Shown here one piece after another: positions 43,709-49,254 of a DNA stretch of 49,254 bases; the stretch's first letter is position 1; every line of letters starts with the position of its first letter. Location of the stretch: positions 1-49,254 of the forward strand of contig JAIXQM010000176.1 of NCBI GenBank assembly GCA_027485735.1. Reading direction: 5' to 3'. The notes below the pieces were generated by a model, which ran no database searches, was not told the origin of the DNA, and saw only the letters and a list, made by a program, of their open reading frames with translations. The DNA is from Sphingomonadales bacterium. GTDB lineage: Bacteria > Pseudomonadota > Alphaproteobacteria > Sphingomonadales > Sphingomonadaceae. The position numbers were made by a program, and so were the translations under genes.

Positions 43709-44449
43709 TCACTGCACTCTCGCTGCTTCAGCAGCCATGTGCCCCGCAAGCGTGCTTACAAAGGTTCTGAGGCCGGTAAGGTCAGAAAGTTCTGAAAATT
43801 CGCCTGTTGCTGATGCGGTTCGGGACGAAGCCAGAATCGTCGCCGCCCCATACAACTGCTCCTTAGCCAGGCGCTGGCAGAGAACGTCGTAACGCTTAAG
43901 GTACGAGGCCTTCTGAAACTCGGGGAAGACCGGAAAGTGTGGGGACCTGTCAGTGACCTGCCGGCGCGACTCCGGTGCGTCCTCAACCATCATCAGCCAG
44001 CCCACGAACGGCCGCGGCTGATTGCCGAATGCGCCCTCGCGGTATGCTGTCCACAGATCGTGCGCGGTGCCGATCGCCTCTTCGGTCCGATTGTTAAAGT
44101 TGTTTCCGAAAGAGGGGCCAACCTGGCTCTTTAACTCGATTGCGGCAATAAGCTGGTTGCGGTTCAGGACGAGCACGTCCCACAGCTTCGTGGGCCGAAA
44201 ATAGCCGGGCAGGCACAGCACGGATCGCTGCAGATGGACTTGCGCGGTGGCAGGCCCATTTGCCCGAATGATGTCGATGATCAGGCTCAGAAAGCCGTCC
44301 ATGTTCTTGCCGCCAGTGACGCCGGCGCGTTCACCCTGGTCAGCCTTTCCGGCCTCAATCTGCTTTTGGCGCGCTTTCTCCCGGTTGCCCCAAAAGGCCA
44401 TCGTGGCTTCGCGTGCCTTCCGCTCGTAGTCCGCTAGATCAAGTGCCAT
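43709..44449 (-). CDS. XhoI/PaeR7I-type type II restriction endonuclease
   Basis: The product has 246 residues, about the length of PaeR7I. Highly conserved features include [35 protein letters not shown], and the PD-(D/E)XK site D94 ... E108-L-K110 in [21 protein letters not shown].PaeR7I cuts CTCGAG. The start at 44449 (MALDL) lies within the end of the methylase gene, an overlap of 11 bp; 44458 adds three residues. CTCGAG occurs many times in this window, so the methylase must protect it. Confidence 0.9.
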   Translation of the reverse strand: MALDLADYERKAREATMAFWGNREKARQKQIEAGKADQGERAGVTGGKNMDGFLSLIIDIIRANGPATAQVHLQRSVLCLPGYFRPTKLWDVLVLNRNQLIAAIELKSQVGPSFGNNFNNRTEEAIGTAHDLWTAYREGAFGNQPRPFVGWLMMVEDAPESRRQVTDRSPHFPVFPEFQKASYLKRYDVLCQRLAKEQLYGAATILASSRTASATGEFSELSDLTGLRTFVSTLAGHMAAEAARVQ

Positions 44450-46172
44450 TGTCCCCACTGCCCCCCAAGGCCGCGCATTCTCGGCTTCTCAGCCCATAGA
44501 GCTCGAATGTCGCCTCATTGCACTCGTCGAGGTCGCCGGCGCCGGCAGCCTGAACAAGCCTGGCTTTGAGGTTGTTCGGAACATCCTGCCAGCGCGGCAA
44601 CCGAATGCGGCGGAGATATTGCGCCTGAAAACGCAGATATCCGCCCCGCATTTTGGTGGAATAGGTCGCCACGAACAGGCGAGCAATGCCTGACATCAAG
44701 ACAGCCTGCAAAGCACGTGTGTCCCAAGTGTCAGACACGATGAAATATAAATTGTGGTGAGGATAAAGACGACCACCTTCGTACACGACGTTGGCCGCGC
44801 CCTTGATATCGGGAATTAGTAGCTTTGGCTTAGCCGCAATTTCCGGATAAATGCGATCGATGGTTCTATACCAGTTGACGGGCGACTTCTGGGCAACGTG
44901 CCGCTTGTCGATTTGGTCCCGGCGGGCTTCCAGGTAAGCCTTCAGGCGAGGGAAACGGGCAAGGTCGACGAGCTTACCGTCGTCACCAAAGGGATTGACG
45001 ACGCCCATACCCCGCCAGGCCACGGTCCCGGTTTCGATATCCTTTGTCGTCACCATCGGAAGTTTGCGACAGGGCTCAACATCGAGCTTGTCGAACGGGC
45101 CGCAGAAGGCCTTGTCCGCGCCGGTCGCGACGCCAATGCCAACCTTGCAGCCGGCTTCCTCAATGGTGGGGAAGTCGCGCTCCAGGCGGCGAACGAGATC
45201 GAGCTGGTCGCTCGAATCCAGAATCCATGGGCTCGCGCCGGCGGTCACGCCGTGGATCTCCCGGACGGTCGAGGGCAGTGGCGGCGGTGCCGTGGCGATG
45301 ATCGTTGCTGCAAGTGCGCTTAGCTCTGCGGCCTCGATGTTGGGCCGCGAAACAATGCGCGTTAAGCCCGCCTTCTCACGCCCGATGACCGTGATGGCAG
45401 GGTAAGCAACCACATCCACGAGGAATGCCGGCGTATCGACCATGTCCACGTAGGTCTTCAGGTGGAACTTATCCGCGATGAGCTGGCGCAGAGGACCGCC
45501 GTACTTGTTCTTCATCCACCGATCGGAGCAAATGAACCCAACCTGCCCGCCTTCGGCCAGGGCCATAACGGACCGTTCGATGAAGGGGATGTAGATGTCT
45601 GCCCGGTCATAGATCGTCCGGTAGCGAGACCGATATTCAGCCATCAGCACGTCCGGGATCATCTCCTGCCGGATGTAAGGCGGATTTCCGACGATGGTGT
45701 CAAAATCGCTGTCGAGGGGCAGGAGGAGGAAATCACCTTGCACGATCCAGGTGTCGGCAATGGCTTCGGCGGCAGCGGCACTGATACCGGCGCCTAGCAG
45801 CCTTTCGACCACCGCCAGGTGGACCCTGACGGCCGATGAGCGGTGGAGCTCTACGGCACGAACCGCAGGCGCTAATGCCTTGTAAGGTTCAGAGCTGCCG
45901 GCGCGCGTCCAGGCAGACAGCAAGCGATCAACAGCCGGCAGCAGAAAGTCGCCATGACCGCACGACGGTTCAAGGAGCCTTTTCCGATGCAGCGGCTGGT
46001 CGGCGGTGTATCCCACCAAATCCAAAACGAAGTCGACCACCTCTCGTCGCGTGAATATCGCGCCGCGCGCGTCGATGCCTGCGCTGGCCATGGATTCGAC
46101 GGCGGCGGCGACAGGGCAAAGGTCGAGAAACGACGGTTGCTGGACCGAAATCGGGGCTGCTTGTGTGGCCAC
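44439..46172 (-). CDS. N6-adenine methyltransferase of the XhoI/PaeR7I type
   Basis: The product has 577 residues: motif [14 protein letters not shown] (66-78), NPPY (163-166, [10 protein letters not shown]), and a conserved [24 protein letters not shown] segment. It would methylate CTCGAG and protect the chromosome from the overlapping nuclease. The gene starts directly after the HigA-like regulator (1-bp gap), suggesting one transcript regulator-methylase-nuclease. Confidence 0.9.
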   Translation of the reverse strand: MATQAAPISVQQPSFLDLCPVAAAVESMASAGIDARGAIFTRREVVDFVLDLVGYTADQPLHRKRLLEPSCGHGDFLLPAVDRLLSAWTRAGSSEPYKALAPAVRAVELHRSSAVRVHLAVVERLLGAGISAAAAEAIADTWIVQGDFLLLPLDSDFDTIVGNPPYIRQEMIPDVLMAEYRSRYRTIYDRADIYIPFIERSVMALAEGGQVGFICSDRWMKNKYGGPLRQLIADKFHLKTYVDMVDTPAFLVDVVAYPAITVIGREKAGLTRIVSRPNIEAAELSALAATIIATAPPPLPSTVREIHGVTAGASPWILDSSDQLDLVRRLERDFPTIEEAGCKVGIGVATGADKAFCGPFDKLDVEPCRKLPMVTTKDIETGTVAWRGMGVVNPFGDDGKLVDLARFPRLKAYLEARRDQIDKRHVAQKSPVNWYRTIDRIYPEIAAKPKLLIPDIKGAANVVYEGGRLYPHHNLYFIVSDTWDTRALQAVLMSGIARLFVATYSTKMRGGYLRFQAQYLRRIRLPRWQDVPNNLKARLVQAAGAGDLDECNEATFELYGLRSRECAALGGSGDNGT

Positions 46173-46487
46173 TCAGAACAGCCTTGCTTGGGTGTCTGAC
46201 GGACGGCGTCCGGCAGGAGTGACGTTCAAGAGCGGCACCCGCTTGCGCGCTTGCGACAGATCATACTCCAGTTGGTGATGGAGCCAGGTGTGCGCATCCT
46301 CACCAAAAGCGGCTGACAGCCTCAAAGCCATATCTGGCGATACGCCAGCATGGCCGTTGACGACATTGTTCAGCGCTTGCCGAGTGACACCGAGGAGACG
46401 CGCAGCGTCAGCCACCGACAGGTTGTGGGGCTCTAGGCATTCCGCCCGTATGATGCGGCCGGGATGGATCGGCTCTAAGTCGGACAT
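46173..46487 (-). CDS. HigA-like XRE regulator, without a partner toxin
   Basis: The product has 104 residues: HPGRIIRAECLEPHNLSVADAARLLGVTRQALNNVVNGHAGVSPDMALRLSAAFG is the HigA/addiction-module HTH pattern. HigA antitoxins usually follow HigB, which I cannot find nearby. The gene is directly before the methylase, like the C-proteins that time restriction enzymes, so here it may act as the RM controller. Confidence 0.85.
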   Translation of the reverse strand: MSDLEPIHPGRIIRAECLEPHNLSVADAARLLGVTRQALNNVVNGHAGVSPDMALRLSAAFGEDAHTWLHHQLEYDLSQARKRVPLLNVTPAGRRPSDTQARLF

Positions 46488-47164
46488 ACTGCGACGCTAA
46501 ACCTGTCTGGCTCGCGGGGTCAACGGTCAATTGTCGCTTGTCATTCCACTATCGACCTATTTTTGGACCTTTCGATTCTGGCCTGTCCGGCTCAGAAAGT
46601 CTTGCAAGTTGCAAGACTTCGACGGGCTCTCAGGCGTTGCCGTTCTGGGTTGGCTCGCGGTTTGGTAGCCATAAACAGCTTCAGCTCGGCTTTGGCGTCG
46701 CCGTCGTTGAGGTTCATTGGCGGTCGATCTGTTTGGATAGCACCGCCCGGATCGGCTTGCCAGCCGCTCACAGTTTCGCCTCTGCTGTGCCCGAGGCTTG
46801 CGCTGCTCTGCGGATGAGGGAACGGAAGGGCCGCCACCGCTATTCCGCGGCCGTCCTGCGGCTTCTGGACGGCGCTGCGGTCGGCACGTGGTCGATCATT
46901 TGGGCGACGGCAAGTTTCGCGTCGGACAGACCGAAGATGCTTAGGTCAATATCGGCGCCCATCACCGAGCTAAGCGGGCTGTCAGATTAATGGAGCTTGA
47001 GGTCCGGGACAGAGCGGACTCAGGCGCGTCAGCCACCGGCACAGTGTTCGGAGCGGGCATTCCACTGACACGGGCACCGGTGCCGGCGTCTTGCACCTTG
47101 TAAGCCCCTTAAGCCGGAAGGCGCCTCGCCCAACTTGCATATAAGCTTTGCACAGTTTCGGATT
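46488..47164. other. intergenic region with one possible very small gene
   Basis: No firm gene. A leftward frame at 46840-46962 (40 codons, starting MGADIDLSIFGLSDAKLAVA) looks coding-like but has only a weak ribosome binding site and no family. Other frames look random. The promoter for the leftward HigA-like/RM genes should lie near 46490-46560. Confidence 0.45.
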
Positions 47165-47875
47165 TCATTCGAGATGCTCAACGACATATGCTGGTGTCGC
47201 CGACCAGATCAGTCTGTGCATCCCGCCCTGGACGACCGACTGCACCACGTTCGGCCGCAACGCTACGATGCAGGTGCCCCCAGGGTGACGCACCGAGGGG
47301 TAAATGATGCCATTGAGGTCAGCCGCCCGGGCCTGCGCCGCGACGACATTGCCAGCGAGGTAACCAACAGCCGGGTTGGGATCGAGGCAGTCATGCTCAG
47401 GCACCTCGCGCAGATCGACGAACACACCTGCCATGCTGGCGAGCATTTCCCCATATTCCACTACAGCACTGAAGTCGTTCGCATCGGCCAGCGCCTGCGT
47501 TAGATGAAAGCCGACCTCGGCAATGCAGGTTTCGACCGCCAACGCTGCGTACCAGGCGCCGCGGTCGGAAGGGTTGAACCGGTTCATCTGGCGCGGCTTG
47601 GCATAGGCGAAGCTCGCATTGATGAACTTGGCATGGGCAACCCCGTGCACCAGCTCGGTTGCGGGCAGGGAAGCGGTGCCGCGATCTTCGGCAGCAAGCC
47701 GGCCGCTGGTGGCACCTTCGATCTCTGCAAGCAGATCGAGCTCGTCTTGGTTGTCAGCTAGCGGCACCATCACCGCCTCACGGAGCCGTGCGCTCGAGAC
47801 AAGGCGAATGGTGCGCGGGAAAGCCTCCCGAACTGTCGGCAGCGGGAACGCCGCTGCTTCGTCAGAGCCCGCCAC
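47165..47875 (-). CDS. RES-domain NAD+-phosphorylase toxin
   Basis: The product has 236 residues. RES-type core features are present: FSYAK-like segment, RMNRFNPSDRGAWYAALAVETCIAEVGFH and the C-terminal GTCIVALRPNVVQSV, with the Arg, Glu and Ser positions of RES toxins. RES toxins kill or stall by degrading NAD+. Start overlaps the antitoxin end by 14 bp. Confidence 0.85.
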   Translation of the reverse strand: MAGSDEAAAFPLPTVREAFPRTIRLVSSARLREAVMVPLADNQDELDLLAEIEGATSGRLAAEDRGTASLPATELVHGVAHAKFINASFAYAKPRQMNRFNPSDRGAWYAALAVETCIAEVGFHLTQALADANDFSAVVEYGEMLASMAGVFVDLREVPEHDCLDPNPAVGYLAGNVVAAQARAADLNGIIYPSVRHPGGTCIVALRPNVVQSVVQGGMHRLIWSATPAYVVEHLE

Positions 47876-48299
47876 GCAGCGCGTCGATGTATTGCCGGGT
47901 TTCGAGCATCCGCGGAATGCCGCCGTCGATCATCGCGGCGATCGGTGACTGGCGTGCAAATATCGGTCCGCGATTGGCGAGCGACGGCCAGCGATCGGCC
48001 ATCCCGTCAGCAAACAGCAGATGAAGCCCTTTGAAGATACCGATGAGTGCCGATGCCCGGGTCAGCTGGTCCTGGCTTAGCACACCGTCCCAACGCCCGG
48101 CCTTGATGCGATCCCATGTGCTTTCTGAAACGCCTAGCAAGGCTGCCGCCTCAGCATTGCTGGCGCCCCAGGCGGCCGTGAGACGAACAACCGCTTTCGC
48201 GGCAGCGCCCGTCAGACGACGCCGACTGGATTCGTCAGCGAAGGTTTGAAGATCGGAAGGAGCGCTCCGAGGACGCTCTAGCTCAACAACGTTGTTCAT
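47862..48299 (-). CDS. Xre-type antitoxin with MbcA/ParS-like toxin-binding domain
   Basis: The product has 145 residues. It has an HTH-like segment (WGASNAEAAALLGVSESTWDRIKAGRWDG) and the C-terminal toxin-binding domain (GIFKGLHLLFAD ... WPSLANRGPIFARQSPIAAMIDGGI). GAGGTG precedes the ATG. It would neutralise RES and repress its own promoter at the palindrome 48323-48340. Confidence 0.87.
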   Translation of the reverse strand: MNNVVELERPRSAPSDLQTFADESSRRRLTGAAAKAVVRLTAAWGASNAEAAALLGVSESTWDRIKAGRWDGVLSQDQLTRASALIGIFKGLHLLFADGMADRWPSLANRGPIFARQSPIAAMIDGGIPRMLETRQYIDALRGGL

Positions 48300-48310
48300 G
48301 TAGCACCTCT

Positions 48311-48347
48311 TGATGCGCTATGTCGCATCACGTGATGCGAATGTCAA
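48311..48347 (-). promoter_or_regulatory. autoregulated promoter of the Xre-RES pair
   Basis: On the minus strand a perfect -35 TTGACA (48347-48342) precedes a perfect 18-bp palindrome TCGCATCACGTGATGCGA (48323-48340) that fills the spacer. A third half-site TGATGCGC is at 48311-48318 next to the -10 region. The antitoxin bound here would block RNA polymerase. Confidence 0.75.
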
Positions 48348-48520
48348 GTTGACGATTGCGGAGCACGTCACTATTGGCCCTTTGCCAGGCACGAGCCACT
48401 CGGTAGTTCATAACGAGTATCCGCTTTCGAGTGTCTCACGGACCGACGCAAATTGACGTTTCCGCGGCAGATGCGGCCGCCAGCATTCATGAGGACTCAC
48501 CCGAAAATTTAAGCGAGGAG

Positions 48521-48544
48521 TGTGGGAAAAATTGTGGGAGAAAT
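48521..48544 (+). repeat. two tandem 12-bp repeats near the att site
   Basis: TGTGGGAAAAAT and TGTGGGAGAAAT are directly adjacent, differing at one base. They lie 50 bp from the tRNA-like end. They could be integrase or excisionase arm sites, which is inference. Confidence 0.6.
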
Positions 48545-48594
48545 TCAGCTAGGGTATGTTAATCAATTGAAATTATAGCAAGTAATCTAAATCC

Positions 48595-48616
48595 TCGAAT
48601 CCCACCCTCTCCGCCA
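48595..48616 (+). other. tRNA-Ser 3'-end sequence without the rest of the tRNA (attachment site)
   Basis: The bases read as TCGAAT (T loop), CCCAC (T stem), CCTCTCC (acceptor), G and CCA, in that order and without gaps, which is the 3' end of a bacterial tRNA-Ser. The 60 bp upstream contain no matching anticodon or D arm, so it is not a complete tRNA. Integrases often leave such a copy at the far end of an island. The intact tRNA is expected outside this window. Confidence 0.75.
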
Positions 48617-49150
48617 CTTTTCGTCTCAAGAGTGACAATGTGGTGATAAAATATCGATTTGAGCATCGATAGGCGCAACTGTAGCCTTTATTTTCACACA
48701 TCTCAGCGTTCAACCGGTCCCTCCAATGACGAGAAGGGTCCTGTTGGCGGGCGCATTTTTCTCTTTCATCGGGCAGATCGGCTCAAGACAGACGCCTGCC
48801 TCCAATCCGGGTTGGATAAAGCTGAAGAGCCGTTCACCAGAATTGGCGCTCCAAGGGCGCTGACAGGCTCTTGCTGACAATCTGCAGGCGCTGGCAATAG
48901 CTTGTGCCAGAACCGGTTTTGGAGTGCCGGGCGGCAGCAAGGCCGTGAGGCGGATGTTCACGCCGCTGCCAGATGATTTCTGCCGTTCTTTGCGGAACTT
49001 GTGCGCTTGTCGTTGGTTGTAAGGGCACGGGCAGCCCAGTCCGCAACGCGACAGGTATAAGATGATTGATGTGCGCGGCTCTACACGCCCCGGGCTCCGG
49101 CTGCTGGTTGCCTGCACATCATTTGGCAGGCCCGTGGCACGGTGGCAGCC
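48617..49150. other. non-coding flank, no gene recognised
   Basis: About 530 bp without convincing coding potential. A leftward frame at 48710-49246 is open but has no family pattern and overlaps the next gene antisense. It may include the promoter of the gene at 49151. Confidence 0.5.
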
Positions 49151-49254
49151 ATGATCGCTGGCCCGTTCCGCCCGCGCCCGTCGCCCTGGTTTGGCGAAAA
49201 GCCGATCCGCGAGGAATTGTTCGGCCTCGAACGGCTGCAGGATCACGCCCGCAG
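49151..49254 (+). CDS. start of a cyclic beta-1,2-glucan synthase-like (NdvB/GH94-type) protein, cut by the window edge
   Basis: Thirty-four codons are visible: MIAGPFRPRPSPWFGE, then KPIREELFGLERLQDHAR. The PIRxELFGxERLxxHA string is typical of the N-terminus of cyclic glucan synthetases. A GTG at 49142 is another possible start. It lies outside the att site and so is probably backbone DNA. Confidence 0.6.
   Translation, partial: MIAGPFRPRPSPWFGEKPIREELFGLERLQDHAR

Noticed and set aside
43537-43749. Small leftward frame between the restriction nuclease and the kinase
   Set aside because: It overlaps the end of the nuclease gene, has no known domain and no good start site; the space is more likely a promoter.
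46538-46990. 150-codon rightward frame, considered as a HigB toxin
   Set aside because: It lacks HigB features and is on the wrong strand for the HigA-like gene.
48530-48616. A complete tRNA-Ser gene
   Set aside because: Only the T-loop, T-stem 3' strand, acceptor 3' strand and CCA are present; no 5' acceptor, D arm or anticodon arm precedes them.
48710-49246. 178-codon leftward frame at the window end
   Set aside because: No family pattern, and it is antisense to the conserved start of the cyclic-glucan-synthase-like gene.

Overview
The window looks like a chromosomal accessory region of a GC-rich alphaproteobacterium, most likely a sphingomonad (Sphingomonadales). The clues are the PEP-CTERM protein, a large TonB-dependent receptor, CopA/CopB/CopC/CopD copper-resistance proteins of the alphaproteobacterial type, and a tRNA-Ser-like attachment site. 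The identification to order is inference.

Layout. 1-119 is the 3' end of an IS66-family element that interrupts a mannose-1-phosphate guanylyltransferase gene (120-1002). A PEP-CTERM protein and a DNA-binding protein follow. 3609-5661 is a MerR-controlled operon encoding two Cys-rich copper-storage (Csp/DUF326) proteins, one apparently cytosolic and one exported. 5734-7131 is a predicted nuclease. 7192-15265 is a long leftward gene train: LOG, MFS, DUF1622 and MBL/beta-CASP proteins, then a putative transmembrane electron-transfer chain (heptaheme cytochrome c, b-type membrane protein, FNR/ferredoxin fusion), a Met-rich lipoprotein and a DUF411 protein. 15588-18478 is copAB, 18479-19760 a complete CnrYXH-type anti-sigma/sensor/ECF sigma operon, and 19920-21154 copCD. 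Insertion-sequence remnants (21371-22868) separate this from a truncated mer locus (merT, GDCCVxC protein, merR) and ynfA. 24711-31516 is a second, decaying copper cluster: truncated nuclease copy, NTF2-like protein, 5'-truncated copD, broken copA, copB, PepSY, DUF411 and a TonB receptor with a Fur-like box. 32083-36399 holds a Cu(I) P-type ATPase with a divergent csoR, plus an AraC regulator and a sterol-desaturase-family protein.

36632-48300 is defence-like and visibly more A+T rich in part: a ParA-like pair, then a leftward set made of an XhoI/PaeR7I-type restriction-modification system with a HigA-like regulator, followed by four overlapping genes (dual-GHKL MORC-like kinase, receiver protein, HNH nuclease, N6-adenine methylase), and a RES/Xre toxin-antitoxin pair. 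A tRNA-Ser 3' end without the rest of the tRNA lies at 48595-48616 and probably marks the right end of an integrated element. Beyond it, a cyclic-glucan-synthase-like gene begins at 49151.

How the parts work together. The two main discoveries are regulatory and defensive. (1) A bipartite motif, AGGG(Y)(S)A-N11-TGCGTAT, occurs at the same spacing in front of cnrY, copC and the DUF411/electron-transfer operon, with a weaker copy in front of copA. This suggests that the CnrH-like sigma factor drives one regulon linking periplasmic copper oxidation, copper import/export proteins and a new redox chain. (2) The four-gene kinase/receiver/HNH/methylase operon looks like a signal-controlled restriction system that I cannot match to a named characterised system.
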